Shown one piece after another: positions 26,029-34,288 of a stretch of DNA of 47,084 nt. Position 1 is the first letter of the stretch, and every line of letters starts with the position of its first letter. The position numbers and the translations under genes were made by a program. The stretch is taken from positions 1-47,084 of the forward strand of contig JAAYQF010000047.1 of assembly GCA_012519425.1 (NCBI GenBank), written 5' to 3'. The DNA is from Bacteroidales bacterium (GTDB lineage: Bacteria > Bacteroidota > Bacteroidia > Bacteroidales > Paludibacteraceae). The notes beneath the pieces are model-generated. The model was not told the DNA's origin, made no database searches, and saw nothing but the letters and a program-made list of their open reading frames with translations.

Positions 26029-26934
26029 TTAAATTTCTGATTGAACTTTTGCTATCGGAGTTCCTCCATTTGTAACGTAAACGGTGTCGGCAGCTTCATA
26101 TTCACCCAGCTCCAACAGATTTCCCGTAAGTGGACGAATAGCATCCAAAGATTGGTGATAGCGTTGATAATTTTTAAATATTACATCTATATAAAACAGG
26201 TATTCCCACTCCCGACCAATTATAGGAAGCGACTGTATTTTAGTCAGATTGATATTATAAAAAGTAAGAATGGTCAAAACTTTGCTTAGACTGCCTTCCT
26301 CGTGCGGAAGTGAGAACATCAGTGAAGATTTGTTTAAGCGAGCTTCCGACAGTAATCTGTCGGCTTCTTCCTTATTTCTCTTTCCTATGACCAAAAAACG
26401 AGTGAAATTATGCGTGTTGGTTTCTATATCCTTTGCCAGCACTTCCAAACCATAGATTTTAGCTGCATGCGAGGAGGCTATTGCCGCTATCCCTTTTGTC
26501 TTATTGTCTGCTATCAGTTTCGCACTTAATGCCGTATCTTCAGATTCTATAAGTTTAATATGAGGATAAGTTCTTAAAAAATCCTCGCACTGTGCCAAAG
26601 CCATAGGATGAGAATGTACTTCTTGAATATCCTCTATTTGCTGTCCGGGAAGTGCCATAAGCTGGTGTCTGATCCTGAGCCTTTGCTCACCCAACACCGA
26701 AAGACCCGAATCTTTTAACAAGGTGTAGTTGGCAAGAATACTACCCACCAAAGTGTTTTCTATGGCTACCATTCCAAACATATCGGGGTTATCAGCTACT
26801 TTTTTAAACAGATCAAAGAAGGTAATGCAAGGTTCCAATTCTACCTCTTTATCACGGAAATACGTACGCGTTGCAATATCGTGGTTGGAACCGGGCCAAC
26901 CCTGGATGGCTACTTTTACATTTTGCTGATTCAT
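26029..26934 (-). CDS. pheA: Prephenate dehydratase with ACT domain
   Basis: This enzyme converts prephenate to phenylpyruvate. The dehydratase domain covers residues 1-185, with IQGWPGSNHDIATRTYF and the catalytic TRF motif at 178-180. An ACT domain follows (about 203-285). The allosteric Phe-binding motifs are altered: GALxxxL reads GSLSKVL and ESRP reads QSLP (234-237), so Phe feedback may be weak or different, although this may be a clade trait. It is the first gene of the operon and sits directly downstream of a leader with attenuator structure. The start is the ATG at 26934. Confidence 0.93.
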   Translation of the reverse strand: MNQQNVKVAIQGWPGSNHDIATRTYFRDKEVELEPCITFFDLFKKVADNPDMFGMVAIENTLVGSILANYTLLKDSGLSVLGEQRLRIRHQLMALPGQQIEDIQEVHSHPMALAQCEDFLRTYPHIKLIESEDTALSAKLIADNKTKGIAAIASSHAAKIYGLEVLAKDIETNTHNFTRFLVIGKRNKEEADRLLSEARLNKSSLMFSLPHEEGSLSKVLTILTFYNINLTKIQSLPIIGREWEYLFYIDVIFKNYQRYHQSLDAIRPLTGNLLELGEYEAADTVYVTNGGTPIAKVQSEI

Positions 26935-26961
26935 ATTTTACTTATTTTGGTTTATAAAATG

Positions 26962-27000
26962 AAAAAATAAAAAATCCCGCCTCTTAATCAGGGGCGGGAT
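26962..27000 (-). terminator. Attenuator terminator of the pheA operon
   Basis: On the minus strand ATCCCGCC (27000-26993) pairs perfectly with GGCGGGAT (26981-26974) across an 11-nt loop, and flanking A and U runs can lengthen the stem. A U-rich tail follows (26973-26962). It lies between the promoter at 27144-27173 and pheA, with no room for a promoter after it, so it acts as an attenuator and not only as the recN terminator. Confidence 0.85.
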
Positions 27001-27026
27001 TTTCTCCATTTTGAATATATTAATAA

Positions 27027-27122
27027 TTACTTCAATATAGGTACAAATATAACCCTACCCCTTTTGGCTGAAAAACCAAAAAAGAAATAAAAGAAGTAAT
27101 TAAAATAAGAATGACTTATCAT
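27027..27122 (-). CDS. Phe/Tyr-rich leader peptide of the aromatic operon (31 residues)
   Basis: The short frame ATG 27122 to TAA 27027 encodes 31 residues with the core SYFNYFFYFFFGF: seven Phe and three Tyr within 12 residues (6-17). This is the hallmark of a ribosome-sensed attenuation peptide, like E. coli PheL. Codons 13-16 overlap RNA segment 1 (27084-27076), which pairs with segment 2 (27067-27058). Stalling on Phe or Tyr codons would free segment 2 to pair with the 5' arm of the terminator. It lies about 15 nt downstream of the predicted transcription start. Confidence 0.85.
   Translation of the reverse strand: MISHSYFNYFFYFFFGFSAKRGRVIFVPILK
27053..27084 (-). promoter_or_regulatory. 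Pause hairpin and antiterminator segment of the pheA leader
   Basis: Segment 1, CTTTTTTGG (27084-27076), pairs with CCAAAAGGG of segment 2 (27067-27059), including two U-G pairs. Segment 2 continues as GGGGTAGGG (27061-27053), which can instead pair with CCCGCCCC, the 5' arm of the terminator (26998-26991). The GGGG at 27061-27058 is shared, so the two pairings exclude each other. Confidence 0.75.
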
Positions 27123-27143
27123 TTTGTTGTTGTTTATTGAGCG

Positions 27144-27173
27144 CAAAGGTAATTATAATTTTTACACGTGCAA
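27144..27173 (-). promoter_or_regulatory. Promoter of the pheA operon
   Basis: On the minus strand TTG (27173-27171), a 19-bp spacer and TACCTTTG (27151-27144) match the Bacteroidota -33/-7 promoter very well. The predicted start near 27138 gives a leader of about 200 nt that holds the leader peptide and attenuator. Confidence 0.8.
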
Positions 27174-27206
27174 CACTTTTTATCAAAAAATTTACATTTT
27201 AGTCCC

Positions 27207-27338
27207 TATTTTTATTTTTCGGTTCATCAGTCAAGGTCAATTTACACCCTGCAACACTTTAACCTCACACCACGGAACACGGAACTCGCGACCCCGAATA
27301 TCGAAAGCAACGCAGCAGTTGGGCGCTTATGAGACACC
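27207..27338 (-). repeat. Dispersed repeat copy 2, abutting and entering the 3' end of recN
   Basis: Read in the direction of recN: a 46-nt relative of the right end of the palindromic element (27338-27293, 40 of 46 identities), then a G-rich tract (27303-27239), then the GACCTTGACTGATGAACCG module followed by AAAAATAA (27238-27207). The recN stop codon TAA at 27329-27327 lies inside the first part. The remaining sequence to the promoter at 27173 is AT-rich with nothing else visible. Confidence 0.75.
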
Positions 27339-29000
27339 ACTCCCCCAGCCCAACAATTCCTTAGCATTTTCAACGGCTGCCACACCGCGTTCTTTACCAC
27401 TAAGCATGGCAGCTATCTCGTCGATACGCTCCGAGTCAGAAAGTTTAGCAATATAGGTTTCTGTCTGTAGCTTGGTATCTTCTTTATACACCCTGAAATG
27501 GGCATCGCCTTTGGCAGCTATTTGTGGCAAATGGGTGATGGTGATGACTTGCATAGAGCGACTCATTTGCAACATGATCTCCCCCATGCGGTGTGCTATT
27601 TCCCCGGAAACGCCGGAATCTATTTCGTCAAAAATGATGGTAGGCAAATCTGATTTATTGGCTATCAGCGACTTGATAGTCAACATCAACCTGGAGATTT
27701 CCCCACCCGATGCAATCTGTGACACGGGCTGCATGGGACGGTTTTTATTGGCCGAAAAGAGAAAATCAACTGCATCTATGCCGTGTTCAGAATATTGAGG
27801 CAATTGCGTTAAACTAACTTCAAATTGGATATTGGGCATGCCCAACTCAGATAATTGTTCAATCATGTGATTTTGAACAAATTCAAGTTGTGATTTACGG
27901 CTATCGGTCAATATTTGAGCTTTTTGTTGTACGTCTTCGTGGGCTTCGGCTAATTTCTTTTCCAAATTGCTGATATCTTCATCAAAAGACTCTATATGAA
28001 GCAATTCTGCAGCATATGCTTCGCGCTTTTCTATCAATTCTTCCACTGTCCGGACTTTAAATTTTTGCATCAAAGCATATAAGTCATTCAAACGCAATGA
28101 TACCTGGTCAAGTCTTTCCGGATTGAACTCAAAGTTTTCCTGCAACTGCTCCAATTCCATTTTTAAATCTTTGATATCCACGTAGGCAGAATGGATTCTT
28201 TCTGACTTTTCTTTACCTTCAGGGATGTATTTGTCAATTTTGGATAAAGTATCTTCTGCCTCTCTCAACTGGGTCAAAGTACCCTGGTCCTCATCAAAAA
28301 TCATGGAGATCCGGCTCAATGCTGTTTTGATGGTTTCAATATTACTCAATGTCTCCAATTCTGTTTCCAAGACCTGTAACTCACCGACTTGCAATTTGGC
28401 TTCTTCCAATTGATTGTACTGAAATCGGATGAAATCTAATTCGGAAGCAGACTTTTCGGCCTCTTTGCGAAGCTTCTCCAACGCTCTTTCATTGGATTTC
28501 CACGTGAAGTAGCTGTCCTTGTACGCCTGAAAAACCTTAGCATTCTGAGCCACCGTATCCAATACTTCCATTTGATAAGACGCATTCGACAACAATAGAT
28601 TTTCATGTTGGGAATGGATGTCGATCAATTGAGAGCTAAGATCACGCAACACGTTCAAAGATACCGGAGTATCGTTGATGAAAGCCCGGGACTTTCCATT
28701 GGAGGTCAATTCGCGACGGATGACGCAATTAGACTGATCATAATCCAACTCATTAGACTCAAAAAAATCGTACAAATGCTTGTAAGTTGAAATGTCAAAA
28801 ACTGCCTCAACTATACATTTTTCCTCCTGCATTCTGATTGATCTATTATCGGCTCGCTGACCTAAGATCAATGACAAAGCACCTAAAATAATTGACTTCC
28901 CTGCACCTGTTTCTCCGGTCATTACAGTCAATCCATTCTGAAAATCAATTTTCAGAGAAGATATCAGCGCATAGTTAGTTATGTCAATTGATTTCAGCAT
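27327..29000 (-). CDS. recN: DNA repair ATPase RecN
   Basis: RecN is an SMC-like ATPase that acts at DNA double-strand breaks. The 557-residue protein has Walker A MTGETGAGKSIILGAL near residue 28, a long coiled-coil middle (about 150-370) with QLIDIHSQHENLLL before it, the ABC signature ASGGEISRLMLTIKSL and Walker B PTIIFDEIDSGVSG. The last few codons and the TAA stop come from a dispersed repeat (27293-27338), so the extreme C-terminus may be altered. It is the last gene of the coaBC-porD-recN series. Confidence 0.95.
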   Translation of the reverse strand: MLKSIDITNYALISSLKIDFQNGLTVMTGETGAGKSIILGALSLILGQRADNRSIRMQEEKCIVEAVFDISTYKHLYDFFESNELDYDQSNCVIRRELTSNGKSRAFINDTPVSLNVLRDLSSQLIDIHSQHENLLLSNASYQMEVLDTVAQNAKVFQAYKDSYFTWKSNERALEKLRKEAEKSASELDFIRFQYNQLEEAKLQVGELQVLETELETLSNIETIKTALSRISMIFDEDQGTLTQLREAEDTLSKIDKYIPEGKEKSERIHSAYVDIKDLKMELEQLQENFEFNPERLDQVSLRLNDLYALMQKFKVRTVEELIEKREAYAAELLHIESFDEDISNLEKKLAEAHEDVQQKAQILTDSRKSQLEFVQNHMIEQLSELGMPNIQFEVSLTQLPQYSEHGIDAVDFLFSANKNRPMQPVSQIASGGEISRLMLTIKSLIANKSDLPTIIFDEIDSGVSGEIAHRMGEIMLQMSRSMQVITITHLPQIAAKGDAHFRVYKEDTKLQTETYIAKLSDSERIDEIAAMLSGKERGVAAVENAKELLGWGSGVS

Positions 29001-29014
29001 AGAAGATGTGAGGC

Positions 29015-29926
29015 TTAGGCCGGTCTCATAATAGTTTCAAATTTTTCGGCCTGGGTAGGATTCAAATCTGACAAGATTTCTACAGCATTTCTTTTTTCTT
29101 CGTCGGTAGCCCTTCTGAAGATGTTAATCATTTCATCCGTTTTCGTTTCCAAAAAGCTGGATATGGCAATGGCCGATGGTCTGGAGCGGTTTGTTTCTCT
29201 TAAAACCGCCAGTCCGGCATTGATCCTGGCACGTGCATTTGCCATATTGATACTCATTTCATCCAATCCAAGCCTATGATATTCATAAATATAATTTCTG
29301 AATTTTTTAAAAGCTTCGTCCGTCAGATTATTAATCAAAGCATAACGATTTTTATTGCTCTCAAAGGCTCTCCATCCGGGTAAGTCCATAGATTGAGCCA
29401 TACTCACAATACGTTCAGCAGCCTGAAAATAAGGTGTTCCACCCAGGCGGGAATAAGAATCCATGTCATAACCGATAATAAGATAGGCATAGTACGAAAG
29501 AATGGCTGTGAGATTGGATGTGATTGTATTCTCATTGAATTCAAGAACTTCAAATTCTGTATAGGTAAAAACAAAATCATTATCCCTGAAATTGAACAAC
29601 ACCGTATTGTATGAGGAATTAAAAACAGGTCGCCTCACCTGCACCTGGATCTCTCCTGTGAAAAGATCATCTTCCACCTTAGAAATGATAATATTCATCG
29701 TACACTCAATTCTTTCCTGGGGAGCATAAGATAAATCCGTCCACCTTCTGTTGTTTACAAATTCAGAAGCCGATCTTTCAAGTGTGTTGAAAACAGATTT
29801 GTTGGAACCCTGGATCATATTCGAGTTGATGGTCAGATTACAATTCAGTTCCTGGGCAATCAGTGAAAAAGTGAAAGCCAAATTTGCAATTAGTAAAAAG
29901 CAATATTTCAAGCCGGTTCTGTACAT
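29015..29926 (-). CDS. porD: PorD / DUF4835 family protein of the type IX secretion cluster
   Basis: From the ATG at 29926 the protein is about 303 residues with a signal peptide (YCFLLIANLAFTFSLIAQ, cleavage after about residue 23). It then has the DUF4835 sequence: QELNCNLTINS, a repeated-strand region with TGEIQVQVRRPVFNSSYNT, and IGYDMDSYSRLGGTPYFQ. PorD was found in Porphyromonas gingivalis among genes linked to gingipain secretion through the type IX system; its mechanism is unclear. A longer frame from 29989 overlaps coaBC and hides the signal peptide, so the shorter start is preferred. It precedes recN by 14 bp. Confidence 0.88.
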   Translation of the reverse strand: MYRTGLKYCFLLIANLAFTFSLIAQELNCNLTINSNMIQGSNKSVFNTLERSASEFVNNRRWTDLSYAPQERIECTMNIIISKVEDDLFTGEIQVQVRRPVFNSSYNTVLFNFRDNDFVFTYTEFEVLEFNENTITSNLTAILSYYAYLIIGYDMDSYSRLGGTPYFQAAERIVSMAQSMDLPGWRAFESNKNRYALINNLTDEAFKKFRNYIYEYHRLGLDEMSINMANARARINAGLAVLRETNRSRPSAIAISSFLETKTDEMINIFRRATDEEKRNAVEILSDLNPTQAEKFETIMRPA

Positions 29927-29957
29927 AAATTTTGGTGACAGGTTATTAAAGGACGTA

Positions 29958-31163
29958 TTAAAACAACAAAGTATTAATTTCCTGCACAATATCGTCTGCT
30001 ACATCCACTTTATCCTTCAGTTCGTATTCCTTTTTCATGCCGGAACGGTGCAAAATGGTAACCTTATTGGTATCTACGACAAAGCCTGAGAAAGGATCTC
30101 TCAAGGAATTCAGCACAATGAAGTCAAAATTTTTCCTTTCCATTTTAGAGATAGCGTTTTCCTCTTCATGATTGGTTTCTAATGCAAAGCCGACAAGGAA
30201 CTGTTCAGGCTTTTTTAACTTTCCTACTTCAGCAGCTATGTCTATGGAGGGTGTCAATTCAAGGAAAATATTTTCTTTCCCGCGTTTCATTTTCTGTTCA
30301 GCTCTCACAACGGGAGTAAAATCAGATACGGCTGCACACATGATGGCTCCGTCCACGTGCTCAAAACGACTCATTACAACTTTGTACATATCGGCTGCTG
30401 TATCCACATTGATTCTCTCAATGTTTTTATAGGGAGTTTTAAGGTGTACGGGACCACACACCAATATTACATCCGCGCCTCTTCTCGCACAGGTTTCTGC
30501 CAATGCAAAACCCATCTTACCTGATGAGTAATTACCAATAAAGCGGACAGGATCAATTTTTTCAAAAGTAGGTCCGGCAGTTATCAGGATTTTCTTACCT
30601 AACATATTCTGTGGGACAAAATAATCCTGTATGAAACGGACTATATTTTCCGGTTCCTCCATCCTACCCCTTCCTTCCAGGCCACTTGCCAATTCTCCTG
30701 CCACCGGGTCAATAATCAGGTTACCCTGTGCTTTAAGTGTCTCGAGATTCTGCCTGGTGGTCGGATGTGCATACATATGTAAGTCCATTGCCGGAGCGAT
30801 AAAAACAGGACATTTGGCAGCAAGATAAGTTGCGATAAGCAAATTATCAGCCGTACCTGTAGCCAATTTTCCCAATGTATTGGCTGTAGCCGGAGCAATG
30901 AGGAAGGCATCAGCCCATAAGCCCAGATCTACATGACTGTTCCATTGCCCATTCGTTGCGTCAAAAAAATCTGTTACAACAGGATTTTTTGAAAGTGTGG
31001 CCAAGGTAAGGGGTGTCACAAATTGATGAGCTGAGGGGGTCATGATGACTTTAACCTCCGCACCGTATTTTACCAACAAACGTACAATTTGTACAGTTTT
31101 ATAAGCAGCTATTCCGCCGGTTATCCCTACAATTATTTTTTTTTCGTTTAAAATAGATGGCAT
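29958..31163 (-). CDS. coaBC: Phosphopantothenoylcysteine decarboxylase / phosphopantothenate-cysteine ligase
   Basis: CoaBC carries out two consecutive steps of coenzyme A synthesis. The 401-residue protein starts with the flavin-dependent decarboxylase (GITGGIAAYKTVQIVRLL, then NSHVDLGLWADAFLIAPATANTLGK and APAMDLHMY). The ligase domain follows from about residue 190 (ILITAGPTFEKIDPVRFIGNYSSGKMG, and PSIDIAAEVGKLK). Both domains are complete. It lies upstream of porD and recN on the same strand and downstream of a hairpin that separates it from rpoZ. A possible -7 box TAATTTTG lies at 31207-31200. Confidence 0.95.
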   Translation of the reverse strand: MPSILNEKKIIVGITGGIAAYKTVQIVRLLVKYGAEVKVIMTPSAHQFVTPLTLATLSKNPVVTDFFDATNGQWNSHVDLGLWADAFLIAPATANTLGKLATGTADNLLIATYLAAKCPVFIAPAMDLHMYAHPTTRQNLETLKAQGNLIIDPVAGELASGLEGRGRMEEPENIVRFIQDYFVPQNMLGKKILITAGPTFEKIDPVRFIGNYSSGKMGFALAETCARRGADVILVCGPVHLKTPYKNIERINVDTAADMYKVVMSRFEHVDGAIMCAAVSDFTPVVRAEQKMKRGKENIFLELTPSIDIAAEVGKLKKPEQFLVGFALETNHEEENAISKMERKNFDFIVLNSLRDPFSGFVVDTNKVTILHRSGMKKEYELKDKVDVADDIVQEINTLLF

Positions 31164-31297
31164 CTCATTAAGAATTTAAAATGATACAAACACGGTCTAC
31201 AAAATTAATGATAATTTTCAATCTTTACACCGATATGTAAAAATTGATTGAGACTTCTCTTTGCACAGCGTTTCCCTTAGCAGATAAAAATAACAAA

Positions 31298-31335
31298 AGT
31301 CACACTGTACTTTCATATAAGTAAACCGTGTGACT
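31298..31335 (-). terminator. Intrinsic terminator after bamD-rpoZ
   Basis: AGTCACAC on the minus strand pairs with GTGTGACT (8-bp outer stem, 31335-31328 with 31305-31298), with a further inner TACTT/AAGTA stem, and is followed by a U-rich stretch TTTTGTTATTTTT. It lies 46 bp after the rpoZ stop and separates that gene from coaBC. Confidence 0.7.
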
Positions 31336-31380
31336 CATGGTCTTTTAACATTAACATTTATCGAGGTAATGTATAATGCT

Positions 31381-31710
31381 TTAACTCAACTTATCTTTCA
31401 AAGGGTTTCTGTAATAGATTTTATCCTCTATAAATTCCTGTGTGGCAAGCAGTGTCGGTTTTGGAAGTTTTTCAAAATAACGTGAAATTTCTATCTGTTC
31501 ACGATTTTCAAAAACCTCCTCAATATTATCAGATGATCCACCAAAATCCTGCAATTTTTTTTCAATTTCTGATTTGATTTCAACATTGATTTGATTAGCT
31601 CTTTTAGCAATAATCGTTACCATTTCATACACATTACCAACCTCCTCGCTCATAGCATTAATGTCGCGTGAGATAGTGTTTGTCGGAGCATTTAATTTTC
31701 TAAAATCCAT
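31381..31710 (-). CDS. rpoZ: RNA polymerase omega subunit, Rpb6-like form
   Basis: The 109-residue protein matches the omega/Rpb6-type subunit of Bacteroidota: GNVYEMVTIIAKRANQINVEIKSEI in the first helix pair, then an acidic linker and a tail with PKPTLLATQEFIEDKIYYRNP. Omega helps fold and hold the beta-prime subunit. It lies 4 bp downstream of bamD and is followed by a terminator. The position between bamD and coaBC is the usual one in this phylum. Confidence 0.88.
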   Translation of the reverse strand: MDFRKLNAPTNTISRDINAMSEEVGNVYEMVTIIAKRANQINVEIKSEIEKKLQDFGGSSDNIEEVFENREQIEISRYFEKLPKPTLLATQEFIEDKIYYRNPLKDKLS

Positions 31711-31714
31711 ATAT

Positions 31715-32515
31715 TTAATCTTTTACTGTTCGTCTTGAATCTGCTAATATTTTATCAGCTTCCTTGCGATATTTCCCCTCAGGAAACTCGTTCGTATAAT
31801 TGTAATATTCATCAATAGTATCTCTGAAACGTTCTATCTTTTTATCTTCAAAGCTTTGTACTGCCTGTTGATATTTAGATTGCAAAATAATATAGGAAAA
31901 TTCTTCTCTGTACTCGTTAGAAGGATAATTTAGCAAAGCGTTTTGTGCTACAATGACAGCTGACAGATAATTATTCCCTAAATAATTCCCCAGATTATAA
32001 TACAATTTGGCAGTGAGCAATTCTTTATACGCTAACTTGTTCATCAACTCATCCAGCAGCTTATTCACCTGCGGCACCCTTTCACTTTCAGGATGAAAAT
32101 CCAAAAACTCCTGAAAAGATCTGATGGCATCATGAGTGGCAGTCTGATCCAATCTCGCATCCGGTGAATCCAAGTAATAACAATAGCCAACCATATACCT
32201 GGCTTCAATTATAAACTTCCCTTTAGGATACGTTTTTACATAAGTTTTATAATATTCGCTGGCAGTAAAATAATCTTTTTGTCCCATGTATGAACGGGCA
32301 AGATAGTTTAAAACCAACTCAGATCGCTCAGTACCTCGATAATACCTTGCTACCTCATCGAATAAGGTAGTGGCACGCATGAAGTCTTCTTTCTCAAAAT
32401 ACTCAACCGCCTTGTTGTATTTCAATTCCGGATCATTGCTTTTCAATATACTTTGATATTCGCTGCAGGAAACCAACAGTGTCACAACCAACAATATGGA
32501 CAAGTATTTCTTCAT
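31715..32515 (-). CDS. bamD: Outer membrane protein assembly factor BamD (lipoprotein)
   Basis: BamD is the essential TPR lipoprotein of the BAM complex that inserts outer membrane barrels. From the ATG at 32515 the protein is about 266 residues, with lipoprotein signal MKKYLSILLVVTLLVSC (lipid-attached Cys17), then TPR helices such as KYNKAVEYFEKEDFMRATTLF, ELVLNYLARSYMGQKDYFTASEYYK and the motif FHPESERVPQVNKLL. A longer frame from 32602 hides the signal sequence and was rejected. A TATTTTTG box lies at 32537-32530. It is the first gene of the bamD-rpoZ unit. Confidence 0.93.
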   Translation of the reverse strand: MKKYLSILLVVTLLVSCSEYQSILKSNDPELKYNKAVEYFEKEDFMRATTLFDEVARYYRGTERSELVLNYLARSYMGQKDYFTASEYYKTYVKTYPKGKFIIEARYMVGYCYYLDSPDARLDQTATHDAIRSFQEFLDFHPESERVPQVNKLLDELMNKLAYKELLTAKLYYNLGNYLGNNYLSAVIVAQNALLNYPSNEYREEFSYIILQSKYQQAVQSFEDKKIERFRDTIDEYYNYTNEFPEGKYRKEADKILADSRRTVKD

Positions 32516-32529
32516 ATAAAAATTGGCTG

Positions 32530-32537
32530 CAAAAATA
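32530..32537 (-). promoter_or_regulatory. Candidate promoter -7 box for bamD
   Basis: TATTTTTG on the minus strand, 14 bp upstream of the chosen ATG, matches TAnnTTTG. The leader would be under 10 nt. No -33 motif is clear. Confidence 0.35.
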
Positions 32538-32594
32538 ACAAATAAAAATGGATTGTAAAAATAGGATATGGAAGAAAAAAAATCAATTATCACC

Positions 32595-34274
32595 TTAGAC
32601 AATCTCCTCCGTCACCCCCTCCCCAATCGTTATGGCTGCCTTCAGAACCCCATTGGAATAATTGCCATCGGAATAAAAGCCGCCCCGATCGGTTCCGGTT
32701 ACCTGACCACCGGTATACAGGTTGAATTTGTGACCGGTCACAAGCAGCGGATCAGAGACAAGAAAGACAGATGCTTCCCGCTTAGCCTTCAACAGGGCAA
32801 CAGATTTACCTGCTTCAGTTTGTAAACTGAATATCTTTCCGGCGGCTTGCTCAGTTCGAAAACTCACATATACTGAGTTTTGTGCAGAACTTGATTGCGG
32901 CTTTTCTATGTTTGAACCCAAAGCATACAGTTTCCCGCCATGGATGAAAAAATTGCTGCCGTCCAAAGAGCGAATAGCGGAATCTGCTTCTTTAGGGGAA
33001 CCCTGAATCACAATAAAACCTCCCTCAATGAACACACTTCCGTTATCTCCATCAATGGCATCTCCCTTTTCTGATTCTAGCAAAACAGTCCCGTCAGTAA
33101 TTTTTACAAAACTGCCGTTAGCAACACTTGATGAATTGGTTTTCAGACAGTCAGCTTCAGTTATGACAGTCAGCTCGCCACCATGGATGGCAATTTGTTG
33201 CGCAGTAACACCTTTGTCAGCTTTCAAAATCCTGATTTGTCCGCCATGAATGGTAATGGTAGAGTCGGCATCCAGGGTTCTTCTGCTCGAACGCAATTCA
33301 AACTCACCACCATGGATAGTTAAGTGATTATCTGCATCAATCGCATTATCAGCACAATCTAAGTTAAAAGTTCCGCCATGGATGATGATATCACCCCCAC
33401 ACTTAATACCCTTGGTAGCTGACTCTTCTTTTAAGAACTCGCTGCCGCCTCCACTTTGAATATTAAAGATACCATCATAAATATTGATATCCGTTTCGGC
33501 AGACATGCCGTCTTGATCAGAGACAATGGTAAACTCACCGCCATTAATGGTAATATAGCCTTCTTTGGGATTGGACGTTTTGTCGGACTTTAAAGCATCT
33601 CCCCCACTTCGTATATCAAACTTTCCTCCGTTGATCACCAAATAATCTCTCCCCTTGATAGCTCCTCCAACCGAATTAACGACAATTTCTCCACTTTCAA
33701 TGATGATTTCATCTCTTGAATAAATACCTCCGTTATAATTCCCTTGTACAGTCAGCTTGCCCGCTCCGGCAATCGCCAAATAATCCTGACTGTAAATGGC
33801 TGCATTTAAGCTGTCCGGAGTGTCAACGTAACTCGTCCCATCTGCAATCAGATTATCAGTCCCGTCCAACAGCATGATAATTGCGCGTTTGGCATTGCGA
33901 AAATAAATCGCTGTATTATTTTCATTGGTAATTCGTACATTATTAAGCAGCAATCGAACCAAAGCTGATGAAGCGTCAACTACAATCTGTCCATTGTTGA
34001 GCTTGCCGCTTAACCGGTAAGTGCCTCCTTTAAGGATGGTGGCAGTAGAACCATCGATGCGTACATTAGAACTCGTACACTCAATCGTGTTTTCCAACAA
34101 TTCTATATGGATCACATCCTTCTCTTTCCAAGTGTAGTCTGCATCCGTGCGGTTGCCGGGTCCTAAAACATTTTCAGGATCACAAGAAGGAAGCATCATC
34201 AGTGTTCCGGCAACAAAGATGAACGCAACTATTTTTATAAATGTTTGCATGCTTGTTTGTTTTCGATTTTTCAA
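32595..34274 (-). CDS. Surface beta-helix lipoprotein, carbohydrate-binding (Cthe_2159/DUF4353-like)
   Basis: The 559-residue protein has a lipoprotein signal (MMLPSC, Cys about residue 30) and then a long right-handed beta-helix made of repeats of the type I-x-I-x-G-G, for example YLVINGGKFDIRSGGDALKSD, YITINGGEFTIVSDQDG and LTIHGGEFELRS. The repeat is also visible in the DNA as recurring GGATGG/ATGGTGG words. The related Clostridium thermocellum protein Cthe_2159 binds calcium and acidic polysaccharide. It is the last gene of the VTC-DUF4956-DUF2490 cassette. A role in holding an anionic polymer at the surface is inference. Confidence 0.8.
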   Translation of the reverse strand: MKNRKQTSMQTFIKIVAFIFVAGTLMMLPSCDPENVLGPGNRTDADYTWKEKDVIHIELLENTIECTSSNVRIDGSTATILKGGTYRLSGKLNNGQIVVDASSALVRLLLNNVRITNENNTAIYFRNAKRAIIMLLDGTDNLIADGTSYVDTPDSLNAAIYSQDYLAIAGAGKLTVQGNYNGGIYSRDEIIIESGEIVVNSVGGAIKGRDYLVINGGKFDIRSGGDALKSDKTSNPKEGYITINGGEFTIVSDQDGMSAETDINIYDGIFNIQSGGGSEFLKEESATKGIKCGGDIIIHGGTFNLDCADNAIDADNHLTIHGGEFELRSSRRTLDADSTITIHGGQIRILKADKGVTAQQIAIHGGELTVITEADCLKTNSSSVANGSFVKITDGTVLLESEKGDAIDGDNGSVFIEGGFIVIQGSPKEADSAIRSLDGSNFFIHGGKLYALGSNIEKPQSSSAQNSVYVSFRTEQAAGKIFSLQTEAGKSVALLKAKREASVFLVSDPLLVTGHKFNLYTGGQVTGTDRGGFYSDGNYSNGVLKAAITIGEGVTEEIV

Positions 34275-34288
34275 CTATTCTGCCAACT

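Noticed and set aside
26938-27009. A second short frame (23 codons, in frame with pheA) with four Phe codons after the terminator hairpin
   Set aside because: Its Phe codons are simply the U tail of the terminator read as TTT, and they lie downstream of the hairpin, where a stalled ribosome could not control termination. The frame at 27027-27122 fits far better.
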